Shown: positions 1 to 8,375 of the stretch, one piece after another | Layout of the letters: every line of letters starts with the position of its first letter | Numbering within the stretch: position 1 is the stretch's first letter | DNA from: Amycolatopsis sacchari | GTDB lineage: Bacteria; Actinomycetota; Actinomycetes; Mycobacteriales; Pseudonocardiaceae | NCBI RefSeq assembly: GCF_900114035.1 | Contig: NZ_FORP01000001.1 | Coordinates: 124,001 to 188,000 of the forward strand | Direction of reading: 5' to 3' | Length of the DNA stretch: 64,000 nucleotides | Notes under the pieces: model-generated | Told to the model about the DNA's origin: nothing | The model's database searches: none | The model's input: the letters and a program-made list of their open reading frames with translations, nothing else | Translations under genes and position numbers: made by a program

Positions 1-1
1 G

Positions 2-598
2 CACTCGCTGGCGCGGGCGTTCGACCGGATCCGGGACCTGCTCGACGAGCGCGGCTACCTCGGCAAGGGCGAGAACAGGGTGACCGAGCACGGCGAGCGG
101 CTCGCCCGGCTGTACAGCGAATCCGACCTGCTGGCGGCCGAGTGCATCCGGCACGGCGTGTGGCGGGGCCTCAGCCCGGCCGAGCTGGCGGCGATCGTGT
201 CGACGCTGGTGTTCGAGGCCCGCCGTGATTCGGCCGGTGAGCCGCGCCTGCCGTCCGGGGCGGTGCCGCGGGCGTGGCAGGACACGGTGCGGCTGTGGAC
301 GGAGCTGGCCGAGGACGAGCGCCGCCACCGGCTGGACCGCACCCGGGAGCCCGACGCCGGGTTCGCGTGGCCGGTGTACCGGTGGGCGCGGGGCGAGTCG
401 CTGGAGCAGGTGCTCACGACGGCGGAGGCCAACGGGCAGGAGCTGTCCGCGGGCGACTTCGTGCGGTGGTCCCGGCAGGTGATCGACCTGCTCGACCAGA
501 TCCGCACCGTGCTGGGCCGCGAGGACCAGGTGGGCGCGGCGGCGGCGAAGGCGGTCAAGGCGCTGCGGCGCGGCGTGGTGGCGGCGGGGGCCGAGTAG
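2..598 (+). CDS. helY: HelY-like DEAD/DEAH-box RNA helicase, C-terminal part (5' end outside window)
   Basis: The reading frame is open from the left edge and ends at TAG 596-598, leaving about 198 residues. They match the C-terminal DSHCT domain of Ski2/Mtr4-type helicases such as actinobacterial HelY: a segment reading LARAFDRIRDLL, then SESDLLAAECIRHGVW, a helical region that follows the ATPase core. The helicase motifs themselves lie upstream of the window. The family unwinds structured RNA in the cytoplasm. No other gene overlaps it credibly, and the next gene starts 64 bases downstream. The family assignment is fairly sure; the name helY rests on the domain and the actinobacterial background. 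Confidence 0.85.
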   Translation, partial: HSLARAFDRIRDLLDERGYLGKGENRVTEHGERLARLYSESDLLAAECIRHGVWRGLSPAELAAIVSTLVFEARRDSAGEPRLPSGAVPRAWQDTVRLWTELAEDERRHRLDRTREPDAGFAWPVYRWARGESLEQVLTTAEANGQELSAGDFVRWSRQVIDLLDQIRTVLGREDQVGAAAAKAVKALRRGVVAAGAE

Positions 599-662
599 CG
601 GTTTCGGGCCGTGACGCGGTGTGGTTGGATCGCGCAGAGCGAGACGCGCGGAGGGAGTTCCG

Positions 663-1301
663 ATGAGCACGCCGTACGGCGGCAACGACCCGCAGCAGTG
701 GGGCGGCCAGGCGCCGGGGTCCGGCGGGTTTCCCGCGCAGGGCCAGCCCGGTTATCCCCAGCAGCCGGGTTATCCGCAGACCGGCGGGTTCCCGGCGCAG
801 CCCGCGTACCCGCAACAGGGCCAGTACCCGCCCGCGTATCCGCAGCAGGGCCAGTACCCGCAACAGCCCGCCTACCCCCAGCAGCCGCAGTACCCGCAGC
901 AGCCCTACTACGGGCAGCAGCAGCCGCCGCAGGGGCAGTACGACTACGGCACCCCGAGCGGGTTCGGCGCCCCGGTCAAGAAGGGCGGCGGCAGCGGGAA
1001 GCTGCTGTGGATCATCACCGGCGTCGTGGTCGTCGTCCTCGCCGTGGTGGGGATCACCGGGTTCTGGCAGCCCGGGTTCTTCATCACGAAGGTGCTGGAC
1101 CAGACCGCCGTGCAGAACGGGGTCAAGCAGATGCTCGCCACGTACGGCGACACCGCGACCGCCGTGAGCTGCCCGCCGGACCAGGAGGTCAAGGCGGGCA
1201 CCACCTTCACGTGCACCGCCACGATCGGCGGGCGGCAGCGGCAGGTGACCGTGACGGTGCAGGACGGGAACGGCAACTACCAGGTCGGGCACCCGCGGTA
1301 A
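663..1301 (+). CDS. DUF4333 membrane protein with Pro/Gln/Tyr-rich N-terminus
   Basis: This is a 212-residue protein starting at ATG 663, preceded by a GGAGGGA ribosome site 7 bases upstream. Residues 1-100 are low-complexity, with many YPQQ-type units. A lysine-rich patch precedes one transmembrane helix at about 114-135. The outside C-terminal domain carries two cysteines (AVSCPP...FTCTA) and ends in NYQVGHPR, the pattern of DUF4333. The cysteine pair suggests a disulfide in the exported domain. The function of the family is unknown. It is followed by an Eis-type acetyltransferase, and the same two-gene order recurs at 2578-4206. Confidence 0.85.
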   Translation: MSTPYGGNDPQQWGGQAPGSGGFPAQGQPGYPQQPGYPQTGGFPAQPAYPQQGQYPPAYPQQGQYPQQPAYPQQPQYPQQPYYGQQQPPQGQYDYGTPSGFGAPVKKGGGSGKLLWIITGVVVVVLAVVGITGFWQPGFFITKVLDQTAVQNGVKQMLATYGDTATAVSCPPDQEVKAGTTFTCTATIGGRQRQVTVTVQDGNGNYQVGHPR

Positions 1302-1342
1302 AGAGGTGGCCGCGCCGGGGTTTCTCGGCGAGTATCGGCGGG

Positions 1343-2542
1343 GTGAGTGACTACACCGTACGTGCTCTGCGACCCGACGAGACCCGGACCGCGAGCGAGT
1401 TGTTCCGGGCGGCACTGCACGTGCCGCCGCTCAAGGACGAGGACTGGACCTACGTCGGGCGGATGTACCAGCCGGGGCGAACCCTCGGCGCGTTCGACAG
1501 CGAACTGATCGGCACCGCGCGCTCGTTCGACGCCGAGCTGACCGTGCCGGGCGGGAAGCGCCTTCCCGTGGCCGCTGTGACGGGCGTCGGCGTGCGGGCC
1601 GACCGCACCCGCCGCGGCGTGCTCAGTCAGCTGATGCGCACCCAGCTCGCCGACTTCGCCGAGCGGGGCGTGCCGCTGGCCGCCCTGTACGCGAGCGAAG
1701 GCCCCATCTACGGCCGCTTCGGCTACGGCGTCTCGACGCTCGCCCACGACCACGAGATCGATCCACGGCGGGTCACGCTGCGGCCGGAGGTCCCCGCGGG
1801 CGGGGAGATCGAGACGCTCGGGCTGAAGGCCGCGCTCGAACGGCTGCCGGAGATCTACGCCGGCCTGCCCCACCCGCGGCCCGGCGCGATGACCCGCCCG
1901 CCGTACTGGTGGCCCGCCTTCGAACGGCACATGCGCGAGGAGGACAAGCCGCCGGTGACGATCGTCCACTCCGGACCCGACGGGGTGGACGGCTTCGCGG
2001 TGTACTCCGTGCAGCGCAAGAGCTGGCGGGAACCGGCCGTGCTGGACGTGATCGGCCTGCACGCGGCGAACGACGAGGCGTTCGCGGGCCTGTGGCGGTA
2101 CCTGCTCTCGGTGGACCTCGTGGACGTGATCCGGGCCGAGGGGCGCCCGGTGGACGAGCCGACCGCGTTGCTGTGCACCGACTACCGCGTGGTCAAGACC
2201 ACCGCGGTGACGGATGACCTGTGGCTGCGGCTGGTGGACGTGCCGGCGGCGCTGGCCGCGCGCGAGTACGAGGGCGAGCCGGTCGTGCTGGAGGTCGCCG
2301 ACACGCTGCTGGAGGACAACAGCGGGCGGTACCGGGTCGGCCAGGACGGTGTGTCCCGCACGGAAGCCCCCGCGGAGCTGCGGCTCGGCGTGGACGCGCT
2401 GGCGATGCTCTACCTCGGGGCGTGGCCGGCGTCGGCGCTCGTGACGGCCGGCCGCGTCCAGGCCGCGGACCCGGACGCGGTGGCCCGCGCGGACCGCCTG
2501 TTCGCCACCCGCCCGTCGGCCTGGTGTGGTACACACTTCTGA
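1343..2542 (+). CDS. Eis-type GNAT N-acetyltransferase (copy 1)
   Basis: A 399-residue protein with the architecture of the Eis (enhanced intracellular survival) family: N-terminal GNAT domain, second GNAT-like domain and a C-terminal sterol-carrier-like domain. The motif PIYGRFGYG carries the tyrosine that acts as general acid in Eis, and the chain ends in phenylalanine, whose carboxylate is used in catalysis in Eis. Family members acetylate amines, including aminoglycosides and protein lysines, with acetyl-CoA. The GTG at 1343 was chosen because the family similarity starts at once (SDYTVRALRPDE). Aminoglycoside acetylation by this copy is unproven. A close paralogue lies at 2998. Confidence 0.88.
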   Translation: MSDYTVRALRPDETRTASELFRAALHVPPLKDEDWTYVGRMYQPGRTLGAFDSELIGTARSFDAELTVPGGKRLPVAAVTGVGVRADRTRRGVLSQLMRTQLADFAERGVPLAALYASEGPIYGRFGYGVSTLAHDHEIDPRRVTLRPEVPAGGEIETLGLKAALERLPEIYAGLPHPRPGAMTRPPYWWPAFERHMREEDKPPVTIVHSGPDGVDGFAVYSVQRKSWREPAVLDVIGLHAANDEAFAGLWRYLLSVDLVDVIRAEGRPVDEPTALLCTDYRVVKTTAVTDDLWLRLVDVPAALAAREYEGEPVVLEVADTLLEDNSGRYRVGQDGVSRTEAPAELRLGVDALAMLYLGAWPASALVTAGRVQAADPDAVARADRLFATRPSAWCGTHF

Positions 2543-2577
2543 CCACATCGGACCGACAGCTGCCAGGGGGAACCGCG

Positions 2578-2952
2578 GTGTCTCGGCGTGCCCGCCTCTG
2601 CGCCTGCCTCGCCGCGAGCGTGCTGCCGCTCGCCGGATGCGGCGGGGGAGGTGACGCGCCGCCCGCGCCGACCTCGCTGGGCGGCACCACCGGCGGCGGG
2701 ATGCCGTCGAGCAGCACGCTGTCCCCGGCGCCCCGCGTGTTCGACGCGCGGGCGCTGGAGGACGGCGTGCGGCAGGTGCTCACCCAGTCCTACGGGCTGG
2801 CCGATGTGGGCGAAGTGCGGTGTCCTTCCGGGCAGTTCGTGCAGGCGGGCATCTCGTTCGACTGCGAGGTGGTCGTCGGCGGGGTCCGCAAGAACGTGAC
2901 GCTGACCGTGCAGGGGCTCGACGGGACGTACCAGGTCTCCCAGCCCAGGTGA
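2578..2952 (+). CDS. DUF4333 lipoprotein
   Basis: A 124-residue secreted lipoprotein. The GTG start at 2578 gives a basic N-terminus, a short hydrophobic stretch and the lipobox LPLAGC, so Cys21 or so should be lipidated. A Gly/Ser/Thr-rich linker leads to a DUF4333 domain with the two conserved cysteines (VRCPSG...SFDCEV) and the ending TYQVSQPR, very like the ending of the 663-1301 protein. Unlike that protein it is anchored by lipid rather than a transmembrane helix. It sits between the two Eis-type genes, as the first gene of the second DUF4333-Eis unit. Function unknown. Confidence 0.83.
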   Translation: MSRRARLCACLAASVLPLAGCGGGGDAPPAPTSLGGTTGGGMPSSSTLSPAPRVFDARALEDGVRQVLTQSYGLADVGEVRCPSGQFVQAGISFDCEVVVGGVRKNVTLTVQGLDGTYQVSQPR

Positions 2953-2997
2953 GAAATTCGGTGGGCGTGCCCCGCCGGCACGGGCAGGATCGGGGTC

Positions 2998-4206
2998 ATG
3001 ACCGACTTCACGATCCGTCCGCTGGTGCACGGCGAGCAGCGCGCCGCCTTCGAGGTGCTCGGCCGGGCCCTGCACGCGCCCCGTCCCACCGACGAGGACT
3101 GGGAGCGGCGCGCCGCGGGTTTTCCCGCCGACCGCAAGTTCGGCGCGTTCGCGGGGGAGCGGCTGATCGGCACGGCGGGCTCGTTCGGCACGCGGCTCGC
3201 CGTACCGGGCGGGAAGACGCCGCCCGCGGCCGCCGTGGACGGGGTCGCCGTGCGCGCCGACCACACCCGGCGCGGGGTGCTGACCGCGTTGATGCGGGAG
3301 CAGCTGCGCGACTGCCTGCGGCGTGAAGAGGTCTTCGCCTACCTGCACGCCAGCGAGGCGACGATCTACGGCCGGTTCGGCTACGGCGTCGCGACGCGCG
3401 GCAAGACCCTGCGTGTCCACAAAGGACGAGCGAGGTTCCGTGACGACGCGCCGTCCGGCGGGCGGGTGCGGCTGCTGGAGCCGGACGAGGCGCACGAGCT
3501 GCTGCCCGGGCTGTACGAGCGGATCGCGCCGTACCGCACGGGCATGATCGACCGGCCCGGCGTGTGGTGGCAGTGGGCGCACCGCAGGCTGGTCGACCGC
3601 CACCACGTCGCGGTGCACACCGGCCCGGGCGGGGACGACGGTTTCGTGCTCTACCGCCCCGAGGAGCGGCGGACGTTCGAGCAGCCCGAGGCCGGTGCGG
3701 CGCTGGTGGTGGGCGAGCTGCACGCGACCGGGACCGGGGCGCTCACCGGGCTGTGGCGGTACCTGCTCAGCGTCGACCTGGTGGCCGAGGTGCGGGCACC
3801 CATGCGGCCGCTGGACGAGCCGATCGGCCTGCTGCTGACCGACCCCCGCGCGTGCGAGGTCGTGGGCCTGGAGGACAGCGGGTGGCTGCGGCTGGTGGAC
3901 GTGCCCGCCGCGCTGGCCGCCCGGACGTACGGCGACGCCGACCCGGTCGTGCTGGAGGTCACCGACCCGGTCCTGCCGGAGAACTCGGGCCGCTACCGGA
4001 TCTCGCCCGGCGGGGTGGAGCGCGTCGAGGACGCGCCGGACCTGCGGCTCGGCCTCACGGAACTGGCGATGCTCTACCTCGGCGACCGCGCGCCACGCCT
4101 GCTCGCCGAGACGGGCCGGATCGAGGTGCTGCGCCCGGAGGCGCTGCCGGTGGCGAACGCGTTGTTCGCCACCGGCAGCGTCCCGTTCTGCGGCACTCAG
4201 TTCTGA
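2998..4206 (+). CDS. Eis-type GNAT N-acetyltransferase (copy 2)
   Basis: A 402-residue paralogue of the 1343-2542 protein, of the length normal for Eis. It keeps the IYGRFGYG motif with the proposed catalytic tyrosine, the LWRYLLSVDLV segment shared with copy 1, and a C-terminal phenylalanine (FCGTQF). Acetyl-CoA-dependent amine acetylation in the cytoplasm is the family role; the substrate is unknown. ATG 2998 lies 45 bases after the DUF4333 lipoprotein. Its last 10 bases overlap the end of the convergent ABC permease gene, so the two transcripts overlap at their 3' ends. Confidence 0.88.
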   Translation: MTDFTIRPLVHGEQRAAFEVLGRALHAPRPTDEDWERRAAGFPADRKFGAFAGERLIGTAGSFGTRLAVPGGKTPPAAAVDGVAVRADHTRRGVLTALMREQLRDCLRREEVFAYLHASEATIYGRFGYGVATRGKTLRVHKGRARFRDDAPSGGRVRLLEPDEAHELLPGLYERIAPYRTGMIDRPGVWWQWAHRRLVDRHHVAVHTGPGGDDGFVLYRPEERRTFEQPEAGAALVVGELHATGTGALTGLWRYLLSVDLVAEVRAPMRPLDEPIGLLLTDPRACEVVGLEDSGWLRLVDVPAALAARTYGDADPVVLEVTDPVLPENSGRYRISPGGVERVEDAPDLRLGLTELAMLYLGDRAPRLLAETGRIEVLRPEALPVANALFATGSVPFCGTQF

Positions 4207-5384
4207 AGCGCCTCGCGCAACCGCACCTTCGCCCCGGTGCGGAGCACGGCGTTGCGGTAGATCCGGCCCGCGAACCACACCAGCACCGGGATCAGCGCCG
4301 CGACGAGCAGCACCGACAGCGCGGCCTCCCAGACCGGCACGCCGCCGAGGCCCAGGCGCATCGGCATGAGCGTGGGGGCGAAGAACGGCAGCACGGACAG
4401 GATCTCCACCAGCCGGTTGCCGGGGTCGGCAGGCAGCACCGAGACGCCGACGACGTACCCGGCGACGACGAACAGCAGTGCCGGGGTCACCGCCCCGCCG
4501 ACCTCCTCCTGCCGTGACACGAGCGCGCCGAGCCCCGCGAACACGATGGAGTACATCAGGAAACCCAGCAGGTACCACACGACCAGCCACACGACCGTGC
4601 CCGCCGCCGCGGACACGGCGAGCGTCAGCACCCCGGTCGCGAGCCCCGCGGCCAGGCCCGCGGCGGCGATCGCGAGCACCTGCAGCAGGCCGACCGCGCC
4701 GATGCCCAGCACCTTGCCTGCCATCAGCTGCCATGGCCGGATCGTGGCGAGCAGCAGTTCCACGACGCGGCTGGTCTTCTCCTCGACCACACCCTGCGCC
4801 ACGAGCTGCCCGTTGATCATCAGCGACACGTAGACCAGGACGCCCGCGATGATGCCCAGGACGAGCTGCTGGGGGTCGTACTGCCGGGGCGGGCTCAGCG
4901 GTTCCACGTCCACCGACGCGCTCGCCACCGCCGCGTTCACCTGCGCGGGGTCGCCGCCCAGCCGCGTGATCTGCTGGTCGAGCGCGAGCCGGCTCGCCAG
5001 CACGTTGAGCGCGGTGCGCAGGTCGGAGTTCAGGTCCTCCTGCACGACGACCCGCACGCGAGTGCCGTCGCCGACCAGCAGCGCGTCGAGCGAGCCGTCG
5101 CGCACCGCCTCGCGGCCCTGGGCCTCGTCGACCGGCCGGGTGGTGACATGCTGCCCGATCGCCTGCGCGCTCACCTGCAGTGGCGCGGCGAGCGACGCGT
5201 TGGGCGCGGTGTAGCCGATCGTGTGGTCCGACGTCGTGCCGCCGATCAGCTTGAGCACCACGGTGAACGCGACCAGCACGAGGATGAGCGCCGCAGTGCT
5301 GATCAGGTACGCCTTCGAGCGCAGGCGCGTGGTGATCTCCCGGTGCGCGACGAGCCCGATCGCGCCCCACGTCCCGTGGTTCAT
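4197..5384 (-). CDS. ABC-2 type transporter permease (NatB/YhaP-like)
   Basis: A 395-residue membrane protein. It has one transmembrane helix near residues 25-45, a long outside segment of about 120 residues (SASVDVEPLSPPRQYDP at its end), and then five or six hydrophobic segments from about residue 165, the layout of NatB-type ABC exporter permeases. ATG 5384 overlaps the stop of the ATPase gene by 4 bases (ATGA), so the two are translated as a pair. NatAB systems export sodium or other small compounds, but the substrate here cannot be told from sequence. Confidence 0.88.
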   Translation of the reverse strand: MNHGTWGAIGLVAHREITTRLRSKAYLISTAALILVLVAFTVVLKLIGGTTSDHTIGYTAPNASLAAPLQVSAQAIGQHVTTRPVDEAQGREAVRDGSLDALLVGDGTRVRVVVQEDLNSDLRTALNVLASRLALDQQITRLGGDPAQVNAAVASASVDVEPLSPPRQYDPQQLVLGIIAGVLVYVSLMINGQLVAQGVVEEKTSRVVELLLATIRPWQLMAGKVLGIGAVGLLQVLAIAAAGLAAGLATGVLTLAVSAAAGTVVWLVVWYLLGFLMYSIVFAGLGALVSRQEEVGGAVTPALLFVVAGYVVGVSVLPADPGNRLVEILSVLPFFAPTLMPMRLGLGGVPVWEAALSVLLVAALIPVLVWFAGRIYRNAVLRTGAKVRLREALQN

Positions 5385-6292
5385 CGGGCGGCCTCCTCGG
5401 TGACGGCACTGCGGAACAACTCGGTCAGCGACGGCCGCCGCCGGGCGAACTCGTGCACCGGCCCGGTCGCCAGCGCCGCCCGCAGCACCGCCTGGTCGTC
5501 GGCGCCGTCGGCGAGTTCCAGTTCGGTCCGGGTACCCTCGCGGGCCAGCGCCCGCACCCCGGGCAGGACGTCGGCCCAGTCCGGCGGCGCCTGTGGCGCG
5601 TCGACGACGAGCCGGACGGCGCCGCCCGCCCGCAGCTCGTCGACACCGCCGCACGCGACGAGCGCGCCGTCGCGGATGATGCCGACGCGGTCGCACAGCC
5701 GCTGCACGAGGTCGAGCTGGTGGCTGGAGAACACCACGGGCACGCCCTGCGCCGCCTTCTCCCGCAGCACGTCGCTCATCACGTCCACCGCGACGGGGTC
5801 GAGCCCGGAGAACGGCTCGTCCAGCACCAGGATCTCCGGGTCGTGCACGAGCGCGGCGGCGAGCTGCACGCGCTGCTGGTTGCCGAGGCTGAGCTTCTGC
5901 ACCTCGTCGTCGCGCCGGGCGGCGACGCCGAGCCGTTCCGTCCACTCCTGCGCGGCGCGGCGGGCCGCGGCGGCGTTCAGGCCGTGCAGCCGGGCCAGGT
6001 AGGTCAGCTGCTCGCCGACCTTCATCCGCGGGTAGAGCCCGCGTTCCTCCGGCATGTAGCCGATGCGGCGGCGGGTTTCGAGCGTGATCGGCGCCCCGTC
6101 CCAGCGCACCGCACCGCTGTCGGCCGCCAGCACGCCCAGCACGATGCGCATGGCCGTGGTCTTGCCGGCGCCGTTGCTGCCGACGAAACCGAACAGCTCA
6201 CCGGCGCGGACGTCGAACGTCAGGCCGCGCAACGCGGTGGTGGTCCCGTAGGTCTTGGAGATCCCGTCGATCTCGAGTCGTCTTCCGGTCAT
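5381..6292 (-). CDS. ABC transporter ATP-binding protein (NatA-like)
   Basis: A 303-residue ATPase with Walker A GSNGAGKTT, signature LSLGNQQR and Walker B ILVLDEPFSGLDP, followed by an H-loop SSHQLDL. The 70-residue C-terminal extension is usual for NatA/Ccm-type exporters. It begins at ATG 6292 and overlaps the permease gene by 4 bases. It is divergent from the SPFH operon across an 82-base gap that holds a strong palindrome at 6318-6334. Together with the permease it should form an exporter; the substrate is unknown. Confidence 0.92.
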   Translation of the reverse strand: MTGRRLEIDGISKTYGTTTALRGLTFDVRAGELFGFVGSNGAGKTTAMRIVLGVLAADSGAVRWDGAPITLETRRRIGYMPEERGLYPRMKVGEQLTYLARLHGLNAAAARRAAQEWTERLGVAARRDDEVQKLSLGNQQRVQLAAALVHDPEILVLDEPFSGLDPVAVDVMSDVLREKAAQGVPVVFSSHQLDLVQRLCDRVGIIRDGALVACGGVDELRAGGAVRLVVDAPQAPPDWADVLPGVRALAREGTRTELELADGADDQAVLRAALATGPVHEFARRRPSLTELFRSAVTEEAAR

Positions 6293-6317
6293 CCCGGCTC
6301 CCCTCAGCGCGAAAAAT

Positions 6318-6334
6318 GTGATATCACTATGATA
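6318..6334. promoter_or_regulatory. Palindromic operator candidate between the ABC exporter and the SPFH operon
   Basis: GTGATATCAC at 6318-6327 is a perfect 10-base palindrome. It overlaps a second perfect dyad, TATCA-CTA-TGATA, at 6322-6334. The stretch is AT-rich in an otherwise very GC-rich region and sits 41 bases before the SPFH start codon. Binding by the ribbon-helix-helix protein of the same operon (7265-7483) is plausible but inferred. Confidence 0.6.
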
Positions 6335-6374
6335 GTTCCCGGCTGGGAGCGCAAGACCGGATCGAGGGGAAGAC

Positions 6375-7262
6375 ATGACCGAGACGGCGGTGGACATGCC
6401 CGCGCCGCGGGTGCGGGAGCGGCGGGCGAAGGCGGTACCGGGGCTGGTGGTGCTGGTGGTCGCGGTGGTGCTCGTGCTGGGCGGGGTGGCGCTGGCCGTC
6501 ACGGTGCCCGCGCTCGCTGCGCTGGGTGCCTTGGTCGCGGTGGTGGGTGCGGTGCTGCTGCGGGGGCTGACGCCGGTCGCGCCGGGGGAGGCGCGGGTCG
6601 TGCAGCTGCTGGGGCGGTACACGGGCACGGTGCGGGAGGACGGCTTCCAGTGGGTGAACCCGTTCGCCGTGCGGCGGCGGGTGTCGACGCGGATCCGCAA
6701 CCACGAGACCGACGTGGCGAAGGTGAACGACGCGGACGGCAACCCGATCGAGATCGCGGCCGTCGTGGTGTGGCAGGTGCGGGACACCGCGCAGGCACTG
6801 TTCGAAGTGGACGACTTCGTCGAGTTCGTGGCCATCCAGACGGAGACGGCGGTGCGGCACATCGCGAACGCCTACCCGTACGACACCCACGACGAGCCCG
6901 GGCTTTCGTTGCGGGACAACGCCGACGAGATCACGGAGAAGCTCAGCGAGGAGATCGGCGCCCGGGTCGCCTCGGCCGGGGTGCAGGTGATCGAATCGCG
7001 GATCACGCACCTGGCGTACGCGCCGGAGATCGCGCAGGCGATGTTGCGGCGGCAGCAGGCGGGGGCGATCGTGGCGGCGCGGCAGCGGATCGTCGAGGGT
7101 GCCGTGGGCATGGTCGAGCTGGCGCTGGACCGGCTGGCGCGGCACGACGTGGTGGACCTCGACGAGGAGCGGAAGGCGGCGATGGTGAGCAACCTGATGG
7201 TGGTGCTGGTCGGGGACCGGGACGCGCAGCCGGTCGTCAACACCGGGACGCTGTATTCGTAG
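6375..7262 (+). CDS. SPFH (stomatin/prohibitin/flotillin) domain protein
   Basis: A 295-residue protein with two adjacent hydrophobic segments at about residues 23-65, followed by the SPFH/Band 7 domain (TGTVREDGFQWVNPF, TRIRNHETDVAKVNDADGNP). The domain continues to the helical part ARVASAGVQVIESRITHLAYAPEIAQAMLRRQQA, split here only by length. Such proteins form membrane-bound oligomers and mark lipid microdomains. It heads an operon with a ribbon-helix-helix protein 2 bases downstream and a GPP34 protein overlapping that. The AT-rich dyad upstream is the likely control site. Confidence 0.9.
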   Translation: MTETAVDMPAPRVRERRAKAVPGLVVLVVAVVLVLGGVALAVTVPALAALGALVAVVGAVLLRGLTPVAPGEARVVQLLGRYTGTVREDGFQWVNPFAVRRRVSTRIRNHETDVAKVNDADGNPIEIAAVVVWQVRDTAQALFEVDDFVEFVAIQTETAVRHIANAYPYDTHDEPGLSLRDNADEITEKLSEEIGARVASAGVQVIESRITHLAYAPEIAQAMLRRQQAGAIVAARQRIVEGAVGMVELALDRLARHDVVDLDEERKAAMVSNLMVVLVGDRDAQPVVNTGTLYS

Positions 7263-7264
7263 TC

Positions 7265-7483
7265 GTGGCCGAGCGCAAGAAGATCCTGCTGCGGCTGGAC
7301 CCGGCCGTCCACGACGCGCTCGCGAAGTGGGCGGCCGACGAGCTGCGCAGCACGAACGCGCAGATCGAGTTCCTGCTGCGCCGGGCGCTCGCCGAAGCCG
7401 GGCGGCTGCCCAGGGACGTCGGCCGGATGCGGCCGAGGGGGCGGCCGCGCAAGTCCGAAGGAGACGAGGATGAATCCGCCTGA
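7265..7483 (+). CDS. Ribbon-helix-helix (Arc/HicB-like) DNA-binding protein
   Basis: A 72-residue basic protein starting at GTG 7265, two bases after the SPFH stop. The N-terminal part KKILLRLDPAVHDALAKWA followed by LRSTNAQIEFLLRRAL has the beta-strand/helix/helix pattern of Arc-type repressors. The tail contains RPRGRPRKSEG, an AT-hook-like RGRP core. A ribbon-helix-helix dimer would contact DNA with its paired beta strands, and the AT-rich palindrome upstream of the operon is an obvious candidate. It overlaps the GPP34 gene by 14 bases. Proteins of this kind are often labelled HicB antitoxins, but no HicA toxin is present. Confidence 0.78.
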   Translation: MAERKKILLRLDPAVHDALAKWAADELRSTNAQIEFLLRRALAEAGRLPRDVGRMRPRGRPRKSEGDEDESA

Positions 7484-8105
7484 GAGCCTGCCGGCGAGGA
7501 TGTTCCTGCTGGCGTTCCACCCGGAGAAGCACCGGCTGACCGCCAGGGAGGACCTCGGCCACCTGCTGCGCGCGGCGGCGCTCGCGGAACTCGTCCTGAG
7601 TGGACGGTTGCGGGACGCGGACGGCAAGCCCGAGGCGACCGGGGCGCCGCCGCGGGATCCCGTGCTGGCGGCGGTGTGGGGTCAGATCGCGGAGTCCGCG
7701 CCGAAGTCGTGGGGCCGGTGGATCAGCCGGGGGCGCAAGGAGATCTTCGGTGCGGTGCGGGACGAGCTCGCGGCGGCGCGGGTGATCTCGGTGGAGCGGG
7801 CGCGGGTCCTTGGTGTGGTGCCCTACACGCGGATCACGCTGAGGGACCGGCCGCGCGCGAAGCGGCAGGCGGAGCTGGTGCGCCGCGCGGTGCGGGGGAG
7901 CCAGGCACCGTCCCGTGTGGACGGTGAGGTCGCGGCGCTGACGGCCCTCGCGGCGGCGGGGCAGCTGCGGGTCGTGGTGCCGGGCCGGGACCGCCGCCAG
8001 TACCGCGACCGGCTGGAGGCGCTGTCGGCCCCCATCACCCCGGTGACGAAGGCCCTCCGCCGCGCGATCCGCGCCCAGCACGCGGCCCAGTCGTCAGGGG
8101 GTTGA
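7470..8105 (+). CDS. GPP34 family protein (GOLPH3/VPS74-like)
   Basis: A 211-residue protein with the bacterial GPP34 pattern: RMFLLAFHPEKHRL near the N-terminus, LLRAAALAELVLSGRL, DPVLAAVWGQI and a basic C-terminal half. The eukaryotic relatives GOLPH3 and Vps74 bind phosphatidylinositol 4-phosphate at the Golgi membrane. The role of bacterial copies is unknown, though lipid-head binding at the membrane is likely. It shares an operon with the SPFH protein and overlaps the ribbon-helix-helix gene by 14 bases, which suggests translational coupling and a joint membrane role. Confidence 0.85.
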   Translation: MNPPESLPARMFLLAFHPEKHRLTAREDLGHLLRAAALAELVLSGRLRDADGKPEATGAPPRDPVLAAVWGQIAESAPKSWGRWISRGRKEIFGAVRDELAAARVISVERARVLGVVPYTRITLRDRPRAKRQAELVRRAVRGSQAPSRVDGEVAALTALAAAGQLRVVVPGRDRRQYRDRLEALSAPITPVTKALRRAIRAQHAAQSSGG

Positions 8106-8375
8106 GGGGGGAGGGTTGCGGGGTTGCCGTCGGGAGGGGGCGGGCGGTTGGAGTTCCGGGCGGTGGCCGGGCCCGGATTTCGAAGGCGCTGCCGGGGCGT
8201 CTGGAGGGCTACAGCCCGAGGGTAGCCCGAGGGTGGCCGCGGCGGTTCAAGCTCTCGGCCCCGGATCCCGGCCCCCGCCTACCCACTCGCCACCGTGAAG
8301 GTGTGGCGCCCCTCTCCGCCGCGCTCTCCGTCGTGACGGCGCGGTGCTCCGCTCCGCCGCCCGGCGCCGAAACCC

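Noticed and set aside
2410-5409. A 999-codon open frame on the minus strand across the DUF4333/Eis region.
   Set aside because: It is an antisense shadow of high-GC genes: low-complexity Arg/Ala/Gly/Pro protein with no motif, while the plus-strand frames show clear families.
7265-7483. HicB antitoxin of a toxin-antitoxin pair.
   Set aside because: The ribbon-helix-helix fold fits, but no HicA-like or other toxin gene is adjacent; the partners are SPFH and GPP34 genes.
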